From contig JAWCLZ010000002.1 in assembly GCA_038850275.1 (NCBI GenBank), forward strand, positions 1 through 64,000: a stretch of 64,000 nt of DNA, given 5' to 3'. Positions 51,790-60,983 of the stretch are shown in pieces. The notes under the pieces are model-generated. The model had not been told where the DNA came from. It was given only the letters and a program-made list of their open reading frames with translations, and did no database searches. A program made the position numbers and the translations under genes. The stretch's first letter is position 1; the number at the start of each line of letters is the position of its first letter. The DNA is from JAWCLZ01 sp038850275. GTDB lineage: Archaea; Halobacteriota; JAWCLZ01.

Positions 51790-52857
51790 ATGAATGATAT
51801 TAGTATAAAAAGACGTGCCCTTCAAATCCTTGAGACACCTGAGGAAAAACTTCCTCTTCATAGACCAAGCTATGTTTCCTTCTCAAGAAATGTTTTTATT
51901 CCCCTCACTAATGTATGTAGAAATAAATGCGGTTATTGTGGATTTAGAAGAGATATTAATAGCAATGAGGCATACTTGCTCACCCCTGAAGAAGTAATTT
52001 CCATTTTTAAACGAGGCAAAGCAGCTGGGGCTACTGAAGCTCTTTTTACATTTGGGGAGCTACCTGAGTTGATTCCTGAGTTCAAAGAATGGCTGGGTAA
52101 ACTTGGCTATGATAGAACAGTGGACTACCTCCATGACTTATGTAAACTAGCTCTAGAATATGGTTTGCTGCCGCATTCTAATCCAGGGATTTTAAGTTTT
52201 AGTGATATGAAAAAACTTAAATCGGTGAATGCTAGCATGGGCTTAATGCTTGAAACAACTGCAAAACTTAAAGCACATCGCTTGAGCCCTGGGAAAGCAC
52301 CGGAAGAGAGACTAAAGGTCATTGAAAACGCTGGCAAGCTTCAAATCCCATTTACCACTGGGCTATTGATAGGAATAGGTGAAACTTGGGAGGATAGAGT
52401 TGATTCCCTGCTTGCAATACGCAAGCTTCAAGATCAATATGATAATATTCAAGAGGTGATAATTCAAAACTTCGTGCCCAAGCCAAGAACTGAGATGAGC
52501 GATCATCCACCTCCTAGTTTCGAAACCATGAAGAGAATGGTGATACTTGCTAGAGCAATACTTCAACCTGAGATAGCAATTCAAGTCCCCCCAAATATCT
52601 TTCCATATTCACTAGTTAAATATGGGGCAAATGACTTTGGAGGTATATCAGAGGTAACAATTGACTATATAAATCCAGAGGCAGCTTGGCCTATGCTTAG
52701 TGAACTCAAGCGCCTTGCCAATGGCATTCCTCTTAGGGAGAGGCTGCCAATTTATCCGCGCTTTGTAAAGCGAAAGTGGTATAGCGATTTAATAGGAGAA
52801 TTAATTGAAAAATTAGCGAATGAAGAGGGATTTCGATCAAATGAAGTTGATTTGTAA
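51790..52857 (+). CDS. cofG: F420 synthase subunit CofG
   Basis: 355 residues of radical SAM enzyme with the cluster motif CRNKCGYCGFRRD. With CofH it joins tyrosine and diaminouracil to the deazaflavin 8-hydroxy-5-deazariboflavin (Fo). Its 3' end overlaps cofH. The gap to cofC holds both promoters. Confidence 0.95.
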   Translation: MNDISIKRRALQILETPEEKLPLHRPSYVSFSRNVFIPLTNVCRNKCGYCGFRRDINSNEAYLLTPEEVISIFKRGKAAGATEALFTFGELPELIPEFKEWLGKLGYDRTVDYLHDLCKLALEYGLLPHSNPGILSFSDMKKLKSVNASMGLMLETTAKLKAHRLSPGKAPEERLKVIENAGKLQIPFTTGLLIGIGETWEDRVDSLLAIRKLQDQYDNIQEVIIQNFVPKPRTEMSDHPPPSFETMKRMVILARAILQPEIAIQVPPNIFPYSLVKYGANDFGGISEVTIDYINPEAAWPMLSELKRLANGIPLRERLPIYPRFVKRKWYSDLIGELIEKLANEEGFRSNEVDL

Positions 52858-53869
52858 TTCAAAACAAGAGGCTAAAAAACTGCTTAAATTGAATCCATTT
52901 AAGCTATTCGCCCTCGCGGATGAGTTGCGGGAGGAACTTGTAGGTGAAATTGTAACCTATGTTATTAATCGAAATATAAATTTCACAAACATCTGCCAAG
53001 CTAAATGCAAATTCTGCGCTTTCCACTCTAGAGGTGGAGATGGCTTTTTTTTAAGCTTGGAGGGAATTTTGAAAAAAGTGGAGGAAGCTATAAAGTTGGG
53101 TGCAACTGAGGTATGCATCCAAGGTGGTTTATATCCTGGGATGAAGCTTGAGGATTATTGCAATATAATTAGAGCAATTAAGGAGAACTATGATATTCAC
53201 ATTCACGCCTTCTCGCCAATGGAAGTTTTACACGCGGCTCGAAATTCCAAGCTCTCAGTGGAGAGTACTCTAAGGATTTTAAAACAAAATGGCCTTGATT
53301 CAATGCCTGGCACTGCAGCAGAGATATTAAACGACCGCATAAGAAGAGAAATATGCCCTCGGAAGCTAAAAACTAGCGAGTGGATTGCAATTGTGAAAAA
53401 AGCCCATGAACTGGGAATTCCAACAACTGCAACGATGATGTATGGTCATGTTGAAAGCCCTGAGGATAGAATAAACCACATGTTTTTAATTCGAAACCTT
53501 CAGCGAGAAACACATGGATTTACGGAATTCATTCCCCTCACGTTTATGTCAAAAAACAATCCACTAGGTGAGAAATCCCCAGGCGCTAGTGGTCTAGAGG
53601 ATTTGAGAGTAATAGCCTTAGCTAGACTTATCTTCGCTGGCGATCTTAAAAATATCCAAGCCTCTTGGGTGAAACTCGGGGTAAAGCTAGCGCAAGTTGC
53701 ACTTCACTGTGGAGCAAATGACTTGGGAGGTACATTGATGGAGGAAAATATATCTAAATCAGCTGGGGCTAAAACTGGGGAATATTTATCTCCACAGGAA
53801 TTTGTCAAGTTAATTAAAGCAGCTGGTAGAGTGCCTAGGCAGAGGAGCACTTTATATGAACTACTATAG
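52841..53869 (+). CDS. cofH: F420 synthase subunit CofH
   Basis: About 342 residues, radical SAM motif CQAKCKFCAFHSR, with ATEVCIQGGLYPGMKLEDY and the C-terminal CGANDLGGTLMEENI typical of CofH/MqnC-type enzymes. It makes the tyrosine-derived part of Fo. ATG 52841 has GAGGGAT nine bases before; an ATG at 52820 is an alternative. It overlaps cofG, consistent with balanced expression. Confidence 0.95.
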   Translation: MKLICNSKQEAKKLLKLNPFKLFALADELREELVGEIVTYVINRNINFTNICQAKCKFCAFHSRGGDGFFLSLEGILKKVEEAIKLGATEVCIQGGLYPGMKLEDYCNIIRAIKENYDIHIHAFSPMEVLHAARNSKLSVESTLRILKQNGLDSMPGTAAEILNDRIRREICPRKLKTSEWIAIVKKAHELGIPTTATMMYGHVESPEDRINHMFLIRNLQRETHGFTEFIPLTFMSKNNPLGEKSPGASGLEDLRVIALARLIFAGDLKNIQASWVKLGVKLAQVALHCGANDLGGTLMEENISKSAGAKTGEYLSPQEFVKLIKAAGRVPRQRSTLYELL

Positions 53870-53880
53870 GGAATTGAGAT

Positions 53881-54942
53881 ATGCGCATACTTAAACACCG
53901 ACTTAGGGATCAAGAGGGCGAGATAACTATTGTGCCTGAATCTCTAGATGATCTATGGCATTTGAAATATGTACTTGAGAAGGGCGATTTAATTTATGCA
54001 GATACAATGCGTAGAGCAGAGGTACCGGGGGATAAAATTCGGCCTGAGAAGGCTGAAAAGCGACCTGTGCGCTTGGGATTGAGACTTGAAAATGTGGAGT
54101 TCCATAAATTTGCAAATCGACTCAGGTTAAGCGGTGTAATAGAGCAAGGGGTGGACATTGGGAGCTATCATACCATTAATATTGAGCCAAATTCTGAGCT
54201 CTCCATAGTTAAAAAATGGGAGAAGGATCAAATTGAGCGCTTGAATGAAGCAGTGAAAGCGAGTAATCAACCTAAAGTTGCAATTATAACTATCGAGGAT
54301 GGAGAAGCAGTCTTTGGATTGGTTAGGCAATATGGAGTGGAAGAAGTTGCTTATGTAAAAGGCTCCAGGGGTAAAAGAGGAGGAGGAGATCCTAGGGGGG
54401 AATTCTTTAGCGAAGTGCTTGAAAAACTCAATTTGCTAGCAGCGAGCGCTGAAGTTTTTGTAATCGCAGGTCCAGGTTTTACTAAGAAGGATTTCATTGC
54501 TTATGTAAAAGAGCGAAAGCCTGAGCTTGCAAGTAAATTCATGATGGAGGACACTTCATCCATAGGGACGAGTGGCTTTCAAGAGGTATTAAGAAGAGGC
54601 GCCATAGATCGCATTATCAAGCATTCTCGAATTACACAAGAAGCTATCCTCATCGAAAAACTACTGCGGGAGATAGCTAGAGAAGAGGGAAAGGGAAAAG
54701 CTGCTTATGGTATGGCTGAGGTTATTAAAGCTAGTGAATATGGAGCGATAGAAACCCTGCTTATAGTGGATGAAACTCTTCGTGCAGCTAGGGGAGGCGA
54801 GGGAAAAAAGGTGGAAGAACTTTTGAAGAAAGTGGAGAAAGCGCAGGGGAGAGTAGTTATATTTAGCAGTGAGTTTGAACCTGGCAAGAGATTGCAAGCA
54901 CTTGGGGGGATAGCTGCACTATTGAGATTCAAAGTTGATTGA
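53881..54942 (+). CDS. pelA: Pelota, ribosome rescue factor
   Basis: 353 residues: an N-terminal Sm-like domain (EGEITIVPESLDDLWHLKYV), central domain and C-terminal domain with RAARGGEGKKVEELLKK. Pelota (Dom34) enters the A site of stalled ribosomes and with aEF1A and ABCE1 splits them. It lacks the GGQ motif of release factor aRF1, as expected. It starts 11 bases after cofH. Confidence 0.95.
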   Translation: MRILKHRLRDQEGEITIVPESLDDLWHLKYVLEKGDLIYADTMRRAEVPGDKIRPEKAEKRPVRLGLRLENVEFHKFANRLRLSGVIEQGVDIGSYHTINIEPNSELSIVKKWEKDQIERLNEAVKASNQPKVAIITIEDGEAVFGLVRQYGVEEVAYVKGSRGKRGGGDPRGEFFSEVLEKLNLLAASAEVFVIAGPGFTKKDFIAYVKERKPELASKFMMEDTSSIGTSGFQEVLRRGAIDRIIKHSRITQEAILIEKLLREIAREEGKGKAAYGMAEVIKASEYGAIETLLIVDETLRAARGGEGKKVEELLKKVEKAQGRVVIFSSEFEPGKRLQALGGIAALLRFKVD

Positions 54943-55026
54943 TAGTGAATTGTTTTCTCCATGCAATTGAGATTGAATTTGCAATAAGTCTTCTTATCAC
55001 ACCTTCGGATTGGATAGCTGTAGTTT

Positions 55027-55347
55027 TCAACCGTACATCCTCGATGTGTCAGATGTTTCTTTAGATACTCCCTTCTTCAAAGTTTCTTCGAGTTCTTTAA
55101 TATGAGAGTTCATCCATTCAGCAATGCTCTTGAACTGCGCTGGTGACATGCGAATGTCTATTATCAACTCTCGATTGATCTTCTGAAGCTTCATAGCTCC
55201 AGTTGGTTCTTCAAGCATCTCAGGTACAAGTCGATCTACATAGAAGATCATCCTTCCCTCATCAGGGCTTAATCCACCGAAAACGCCATTTATATATATT
55301 ACTTTATATTCAGGACTCTTGGTTAGTTCAAATTTTACCTTATGCAA
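55027..55347 (-). CDS. DUF3467-like protein of unknown function
   Basis: About 106 residues: SPEYKVIYINGVFGGLSPDE, FYVDRLVPEMLEEPTG, and RMSPAQFKSIAEWMNSHIKE. The layout resembles DUF3467 proteins, but this is a pattern match only. I choose TTG 55347 because GGAGGGTG lies six bases upstream; GTG 55356 is the alternative. No operon partner. Confidence 0.7.
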   Translation of the reverse strand: MHKVKFELTKSPEYKVIYINGVFGGLSPDEGRMIFYVDRLVPEMLEEPTGAMKLQKINRELIIDIRMSPAQFKSIAEWMNSHIKELEETLKKGVSKETSDTSRMYG

Positions 55348-55411
55348 TAAAATCACCCTCCAAGTTATTTAGCCTTCACTCTCCAAGTTATATTTAGCGC
55401 CTTCGCCTCCT

Positions 55412-57151
55412 CTAAGTAACAATGCCTTTTAATTTTTCTCTATATAGCTTGAGCATTTCAAGTGCCTCCTCCTCGCTGAGCTTACCCTGGAGGCACTCTG
55501 CTTCAAAGAAGCGCTTGGGGATTCTTACCTCAGTTAAGCTGAAGCCCTCTCGCTTTTTAAATTCATATTTAAGCTTGAAGATCTCTCTTCCAATGTCAGC
55601 AAGCTCTTCCTTGGTTTTCTTAATCCCAAGGGCATCAAGTGCCCTGGAAACAATTTCTTCGCTGTAGACATTCCTCGCAAAGAGGCAGATAACTAGAGAG
55701 TTCAACATAGCGCGAGTATTATCCTCGCAAATAATTGCATCAATGATCTGCTCCTTACTTAAGCGCTGCTTAGCAGCCTTTTGATCAATACTATAACCAG
55801 CGTTATCCAAGTGACCGTGCCTAGGACCCACGATATGTCCTATTAGATTGGCATAGCCAGTGTGATACCCAGCGATCTCTAGTCCACCAAGTGCAATGGC
55901 AAAGTCCTCCCCTCCATATTTCTTCGCCGCTGCTATTACTCCCTCAGCTAGAGTTTTGTAGAATTCATTTGGCTGTTTAACGATCAACTCTATAGCTTTC
56001 AAGTAACCCTCTACATCTCCCCATCGCAGCTGTACATTCATGGTGTCTCTCTTCGAAATCAAATGATTCTCATATGCTTCCGTTGCCCAGCCAAGCACCA
56101 CTCCAGTGCTCAATGCATCTAAACCAAGGTGATCAACTCGCTCAATAAGGCGAAGCACTCCCTCAGCAAGTGGTATTCCTAAAAAGCTACCTAGAGCATA
56201 GATTGGCTCATAATCATATGGTATTAATTTGGTTTCAAATTCAAAGCCCTCTGCAAATGGAATGCGAAGCATGGCTATATGTATGCAGCCAACTGGACAG
56301 GGAACGCATGCCATATGCCTTGTTAAGTAGTTCTCAGCAAAATGCTCGCCTGATATATAATCTGCATATTCAAATTGAGCAGTTTGTAGATTCCTAGTTG
56401 GTAAGGCTTTAAGTCGATTGAGTGCATTTACATTTATCGAAGTACCATAGTCGTGATATTTCTTTAACAAATCAGTTCCCACGATTAAATCATAGATCTC
56501 TTTATATACTTCTTTATATTTCTCTAAATTTGCAATTGGAATCTCATGCGAGCCTGAGATCACAATTGCCTTCAAATTTTTGCTTCCAAAAACAGCTCCT
56601 AAGCCAAGTCTACCGAAATGGCGATAAGTATCCACGTTGACATTTGCATATCTAACTTTTCTCTCCCCAGCGACTCCAATTCTAATTATACTTCGCTTCC
56701 CAGCTCCTGGCTCAATTTTTCGCAATATTTGTCCAACTACATATGCACTGCTAATTCCCCATATAGAGGATGCATCTTTGAATTTTACCTCGCCATCGTG
56801 GATGGAGAGATAAACTGGGCGCGGGGCTTTGCCTTTGATCACAATCGCGCCATAGTTTGCAAAGCGCATGGCAGCTGCCAATCTCCCCCCTGCGTGGCTC
56901 TCTCCAAGTTCATTTGTAAGCGGTGATTTAAACATAGCTACAACCTTTGTGCAAGTGGGAAAGATTGCTGAAAGTGGTCCAATAGCTAAAATAATGGGGT
57001 TCTCAGGCGAGAATGGATCTATCCTCGGAGGGCATTCTTCAAGCAATAGCTTTGTGGCAACTCCACTGCCTCCTAGATATTTCTCAAAGAGATCATAGCG
57101 ATTCTCGACCTTAACTTTCTCCTCGCCTAGATTTATATAGAGTACCCTCAT
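55412..57151 (-). CDS. aor: Tungsten-dependent aldehyde ferredoxin oxidoreductase
   Basis: 579 residues. Residues 1-200 form the tungstopterin-binding domain (GGSGVATKLLLEECP, ESHAGGRLAAAMRFANYGAI). The cluster motif CVPCPVGC (about 285-292) with a more distal cysteine holds a [4Fe-4S] cluster. It oxidises aldehydes to acids with ferredoxin. Which aldehyde is unknown; the AOR family also includes formaldehyde and glyceraldehyde 3-phosphate enzymes. The 16-iron ferredoxin gene just upstream is the likely electron partner. Confidence 0.93.
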   Translation of the reverse strand: MRVLYINLGEEKVKVENRYDLFEKYLGGSGVATKLLLEECPPRIDPFSPENPIILAIGPLSAIFPTCTKVVAMFKSPLTNELGESHAGGRLAAAMRFANYGAIVIKGKAPRPVYLSIHDGEVKFKDASSIWGISSAYVVGQILRKIEPGAGKRSIIRIGVAGERKVRYANVNVDTYRHFGRLGLGAVFGSKNLKAIVISGSHEIPIANLEKYKEVYKEIYDLIVGTDLLKKYHDYGTSINVNALNRLKALPTRNLQTAQFEYADYISGEHFAENYLTRHMACVPCPVGCIHIAMLRIPFAEGFEFETKLIPYDYEPIYALGSFLGIPLAEGVLRLIERVDHLGLDALSTGVVLGWATEAYENHLISKRDTMNVQLRWGDVEGYLKAIELIVKQPNEFYKTLAEGVIAAAKKYGGEDFAIALGGLEIAGYHTGYANLIGHIVGPRHGHLDNAGYSIDQKAAKQRLSKEQIIDAIICEDNTRAMLNSLVICLFARNVYSEEIVSRALDALGIKKTKEELADIGREIFKLKYEFKKREGFSLTEVRIPKRFFEAECLQGKLSEEEALEMLKLYREKLKGIVT

Positions 57152-57152
57152 T

Positions 57153-57563
57153 TTAAAGCACCTCTATGGTTTCAAGCGCGAGTACATCATGCGGGCAGAA
57201 CTTGGCACACCAGCCGCAGTGCGTGCAAGTAAGCGGTCTCCCCTCCCTATCGATGGTTATAGCTCGGATTAAACAAGCCTTTGCACATTCTCCACAAGAG
57301 TTGCACTTTGAGGCATCGAATTTATTTCCCCCTCCATCTCTTGCTAGAAGGGCTCCAGTTTTACATGCTCTCACGCAAGCTGGATCAGCGCAAGCTCTGC
57401 AAGCTATAACATTGAACTCGCTTTCAATTCCCCCAGCTGTAACCACCTTTATAGCGCTGTCATCAAGTGATACTTTTTTAAATCTATTGCGAGCGCACGC
57501 GAAAACACAGCTTAAGCAGCCTATGCACCGCTCTGGATTTTTAACCTTGATTCTTTTAACCAT
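57153..57563 (-). CDS. Ferredoxin-like protein with four [4Fe-4S] motifs
   Basis: 136 residues with four cysteine clusters: CIGCLSCVFACARN, CRACADPACVRACKTG, CNSCGECAKACLI and CTHCGWCAKFCPHDV. This is the electron-transfer subunit pattern found with AOR and related oxidoreductases. One base separates its stop from the aor ATG, so the two form an operon and probably a complex. Confidence 0.92.
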   Translation of the reverse strand: MVKRIKVKNPERCIGCLSCVFACARNRFKKVSLDDSAIKVVTAGGIESEFNVIACRACADPACVRACKTGALLARDGGGNKFDASKCNSCGECAKACLIRAITIDREGRPLTCTHCGWCAKFCPHDVLALETIEVL

Positions 57564-57647
57564 ATAAACTTATCAATTCATTTTAAAAATATAAAAATTG
57601 CTTTTGTAGGCAAAAATTTAGATAGAACTATCGAGATAGGAGGAAAT

Positions 57648-58856
57648 GTGAAGATCCCAAGAGTAATACTCTACACCGGTAAAGGCGGCACTGGGAAGTC
57701 TGTCATAGCTAGTGCCACTGCTCTTAAAACTGCGAGCTTGGGATATAAAACTATCATAGTATCCTCGGATCCTGCTCATACACTTATGGATGCTTTTGAA
57801 AAGAAAATAAGTGATTCTCAAACTGAAATTTGCGAGAACTTGTGGGCGATTCAAATAGATTCTATTAAAGAGATGCAGAAGAACTACGCAGTTATTCAAG
57901 AGTATCTAACCTCTGTGCTTTCAGCTAAGGGAATAGAGGAAACCCTAGCCTATGAAATAGCCACAATGCCTGGGATGACTCATGTGTTTGCACTTCTCAA
58001 AATCGAGGAACTATTGAGAGAACAGCAGTTTGAGGTAATAATTCTCGATACAGTTGCAGCGGGCGAAGCCCTTAGATATATACATTTCCCCAAACTCTTC
58101 GGGAGCATAAGCAGAAAACTGATGAACATCGCAGGCTCAGTAGCTAGTGCAGCAAGAGTTATACAACCCCTCATAGGACTGCCTGCTCCAAGAAAAGAGG
58201 TATTCCAATCTGAGGTGGAGTTCATTAAGAGGCTTGAAAAACTAGGGGATATTCTTAAAGATTCAAACATCACGAGTTTAAGGCTTGTGGTCAACCCTGA
58301 TTCCTTTAGCATTGAAAATACTCGAAGAGCTCTATTGCTTTCAAACCTATATGGAATAAATGTAGATCTAGCTATAATCAACAAAATCTTGCCAGAAGGA
58401 ATAGGCGATCCATTTTTTAAAAAATGGATTGAGCTTCAGAAGAAATATATAGCTGAAGCAGAATCAAGTTTTTATCCACTTCCCATTAAAAAGGTAATGC
58501 TCTTCGAATCAGAGCTAAAGGGCATTGCTAGACTTAAAAAATGTGGAGATGAATTATTCCAGAATGAAAATCCCGCTATAGTTTACTTCAAAGGTTCTCC
58601 ATTCAAAATCATTACTAAGGATAAAGAACTTGTTTTAATGGTCAAAGTTCCCTATGTAAGTAGAGAGATGATAAACGATATTGAAAGAATCGGAGATGAA
58701 CTCTTGGTAAAGATAAACACCGAAGTTGGAGATATAATACGAATCATACCCCTTCCAACAGCTGCACTTCAAATGAAACTCTCAAGAGCTAAGCTTATAA
58801 ACGATGAACTGCATATTACCTTTATTGATGAGAGAGAGGGAGAGCAGCGCTATTGA
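57648..58856 (+). CDS. Get3/ArsA-like ATPase with C-terminal HSP20-like domain
   Basis: 402 residues. A deviant Walker A YTGKGGTGKSVIASA (K12 and K17) and switch I DPAHTL mark the ArsA/Get3 family; switch II reads LDTVAAGE. Residues about 310-396 form an alpha-crystallin-like domain (IVYFKGSPFKIITKDKELVL, then LHITFIDE). Get3 relatives with this tail are known but their clients are not. The treble-clef CxxC of eukaryal Get3 is absent, so arsenite or tail-anchor roles are not assured. GTG start after AGGAGG. Confidence 0.9.
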   Translation: MKIPRVILYTGKGGTGKSVIASATALKTASLGYKTIIVSSDPAHTLMDAFEKKISDSQTEICENLWAIQIDSIKEMQKNYAVIQEYLTSVLSAKGIEETLAYEIATMPGMTHVFALLKIEELLREQQFEVIILDTVAAGEALRYIHFPKLFGSISRKLMNIAGSVASAARVIQPLIGLPAPRKEVFQSEVEFIKRLEKLGDILKDSNITSLRLVVNPDSFSIENTRRALLLSNLYGINVDLAIINKILPEGIGDPFFKKWIELQKKYIAEAESSFYPLPIKKVMLFESELKGIARLKKCGDELFQNENPAIVYFKGSPFKIITKDKELVLMVKVPYVSREMINDIERIGDELLVKINTEVGDIIRIIPLPTAALQMKLSRAKLINDELHITFIDEREGEQRY

Positions 58857-59097
58857 GGATATCGCAAGGGGTGTGGCGAAGTTAATGGCATTGCCTTTTT
58901 CTGAGACATTTGACCAAGTTCTCATAGAGAGTTTACCTAAGAAATATGCTCAAACTACTGAGCATCTTATAAATGCAAGAATTGAGTTCTTAAGTGCACT
59001 AAAGAGCTTGTTGGACTTGAAAATAGAGAGACTTAAAGAAGTTAGAGAGAAAATCAAAGAAAAACCTGAGAAAAAGGAAAAGGTAAAAGTGGAGTAA
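58828..59097 (+). CDS. Small helical protein, possible partner of the Get3-like ATPase
   Basis: Up to 90 residues, mainly helix: AIEDIARGVAKLMALPFSET, TEHLINARIEFLSALKSLLD, then a highly charged lysine-glutamate tail. No family recognised. It overlaps the ATPase gene by 29 bases if it starts at ATG 58828; an ATT at 58852 overlapping the ATPase stop (ATTGA) is another possibility. The coupling suggests a helper or client-binding factor of the ATPase. Confidence 0.65.
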   Translation: MRERESSAIEDIARGVAKLMALPFSETFDQVLIESLPKKYAQTTEHLINARIEFLSALKSLLDLKIERLKEVREKIKEKPEKKEKVKVE

Positions 59098-59098
59098 A

Positions 59099-59773
59099 CT
59101 ATAGCAGGGATACTAGGTCTTGAAGCACCGCTTTAGGGTTCTTCGCCTTCACAACACCAGAAGCTAATAGAACTCCCTCGCTTCCTAGCTCAATTGCTGC
59201 TTTCACGTCCTCCCCCGTGGTTATCCCCGCACCGCAGAGTACCGTGACATCTTTGTTAATTGCCTTAACTGCTTGCACAGTACCCCGAACTATCTCAGGC
59301 TCAGCCTTTGAAACTGGAATTCCACTCCCTATGAGCTGAGGCGGCTCAACTGCTAGTGCATAGGGAGCTAATGCTGCTACTGCTTTGCTTACCGCTAAAT
59401 TATTGGTGCATACAATGGTGAGTAAATCCAGCGCTTTAGCTCTATTTATGATCTCATCTATATCAGCAATTCGAAGGCGATGCTCAGAGTGATTTAGCAA
59501 TGTACCAATTGCTCCAGCGCTTTTAATAGATTCAAGCGTTACCCAACCAGTGTAACTCCCAGGGGGAACTGCATCAACGTGCTGCGCTAAGCAGGGGATT
59601 TTTACTTGTCTAGCAATCCAAGCTAAATCAGCGGTTTGAGGACAGATTGCAATTGAGATACCACTTTCCATAGCTACTTCTTCACAGGCTCTCGCAAGAG
59701 TAAGTCCTTTTTCTCCTACACTCTCAAGATAGGCCTTTAAATTAAGCACAATTACCGGGGGCTTGATTTTCAT
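59099..59773 (-). CDS. tpiA: Triosephosphate isomerase, archaeal type
   Basis: 224 residues, the short archaeal form. Active-site residues N11 and K13 in LNLKAY, H95 in LLNHSEHR, and E143 in AVEPPQLIGSG are present, with the phosphate loop CGAGITTGEDV. It links glycolysis and gluconeogenesis. The gene follows FBP aldolase/phosphatase by six bases. Confidence 0.95.
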   Translation of the reverse strand: MKIKPPVIVLNLKAYLESVGEKGLTLARACEEVAMESGISIAICPQTADLAWIARQVKIPCLAQHVDAVPPGSYTGWVTLESIKSAGAIGTLLNHSEHRLRIADIDEIINRAKALDLLTIVCTNNLAVSKAVAALAPYALAVEPPQLIGSGIPVSKAEPEIVRGTVQAVKAINKDVTVLCGAGITTGEDVKAAIELGSEGVLLASGVVKAKNPKAVLQDLVSLL

Positions 59774-59779
59774 CCTTAA

Positions 59780-60898
59780 CTACTCCACTTTTTGAAAGCG
59801 CCCCTGCAGCTTGCTTAGAATTTTTGGGAGAGTGGTATACTCCATGTCCTCCAGAGGCAAGCGATGTGGTTCAAATGGGCCGTGTCTACGCATATATTCA
59901 GTTATCTCTTGAGCTTTCCTACGCGTGAAATCAAAAGCAGGATCATCGAATAAATCAACTGGGCCAACTAGCAAGCCATTTGCAAGCTGAAAACCAGCGG
60001 CCGCAACTCTAGGTGGTCCATCAAAGCGAGTGCAGCGAGCATTGGTGAAGGAAACAGGCATTAAAGGGCCATTATGGCTACCCCTCATCCAACCACTCAC
60101 TAAATGTGGAAATGCAAAGGGCTCTAGTATTTCTCCAAGAGCAGGCAGTCCAGACTGCGCTCTCACTAAAGCAACTGGATCGTCCTTTCCCACGTATTCC
60201 CCTGCGATTTGATAAAGCTTTTCAGTGCTTACAACTGCAACTGGTTCATCCTTGGGTAATTTAGGGTGGTTCTCTTTGGGGTAAACGCGCTTGATCACAT
60301 ATCTCGATTTTGCTCCTATTAAAGCTAGCAAGTCATACATCTCCTCAGGTGAGTCCATGAATACGCGCTTGTGCTCCAAGATATCCCATATTTCAAATCT
60401 AAACCCACCGTGCAGAGTTGGGTCAATTATTAAGCCAGCGGTGTTGAATGGATCTGCAAACATTCGATAAACTGGTAGGTTAAATGCCCCTGGCTCTGTT
60501 TTATCCATCATAAAAGCAACTATTGGCTCAGCTTTCCTCTCAGTGAACTCCATCTCAGCAACCCCAGGCCCCATACCTCGAACGTTTCCTGAGAATGCAT
60601 CGCTCAAGAGATCTTGACCAGCTCCATAGAGCTTTAACTTCTTCGCAACCTCAGTTGCTTTAGTAAATGCCTCCCAAGCTAGGCCGTGGATTTCTGAGCT
60701 ATCAACGCCTTTTCTATGGGTCATGATCAATTGTAGATCATCTCCAGCTCCCATTACGTGAAAGTCAACAAGCAAGCCTTTTTCCTTGGCCTTCTTTAGC
60801 GTTGCACGTGCACTTGCAATTAAATCTTCGTGAACACTCGCATGCCCTGGGTAGCCTCCTACGTCTGCTTTGATCAAACTCACAGTTATTTTTTCCAT
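59780..60898 (-). CDS. fbp: Fructose 1,6-bisphosphate aldolase/phosphatase
   Basis: 372 residues of the bifunctional type V enzyme: SLIKADVGGYPGHASVHEDL, HVMGAGDDLQLIMTH, and the C-terminal RRKAQEITEYMRRHGPFEP. It makes fructose 6-phosphate from triose phosphates in one enzyme and marks an ancestral gluconeogenic direction. With tpiA it forms a two-gene gluconeogenesis operon. GGAGATG precedes the ATG. Confidence 0.96.
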   Translation of the reverse strand: MEKITVSLIKADVGGYPGHASVHEDLIASARATLKKAKEKGLLVDFHVMGAGDDLQLIMTHRKGVDSSEIHGLAWEAFTKATEVAKKLKLYGAGQDLLSDAFSGNVRGMGPGVAEMEFTERKAEPIVAFMMDKTEPGAFNLPVYRMFADPFNTAGLIIDPTLHGGFRFEIWDILEHKRVFMDSPEEMYDLLALIGAKSRYVIKRVYPKENHPKLPKDEPVAVVSTEKLYQIAGEYVGKDDPVALVRAQSGLPALGEILEPFAFPHLVSGWMRGSHNGPLMPVSFTNARCTRFDGPPRVAAAGFQLANGLLVGPVDLFDDPAFDFTRRKAQEITEYMRRHGPFEPHRLPLEDMEYTTLPKILSKLQGRFQKVE

Positions 60899-60983
60899 TT
60901 ACATCTCCTCTCTATTTTTTATATTAACGATATAAAGTTATATGGTTTATCACTAAGCACTTTATCCAAGCCTGAGCCACGGT

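Noticed and set aside
51790..53869. CofG and CofH as menaquinone (MqnC/MqnE) enzymes
   Set aside because: The paired, overlapping genes next to cofC make F420 synthesis the clear reading.
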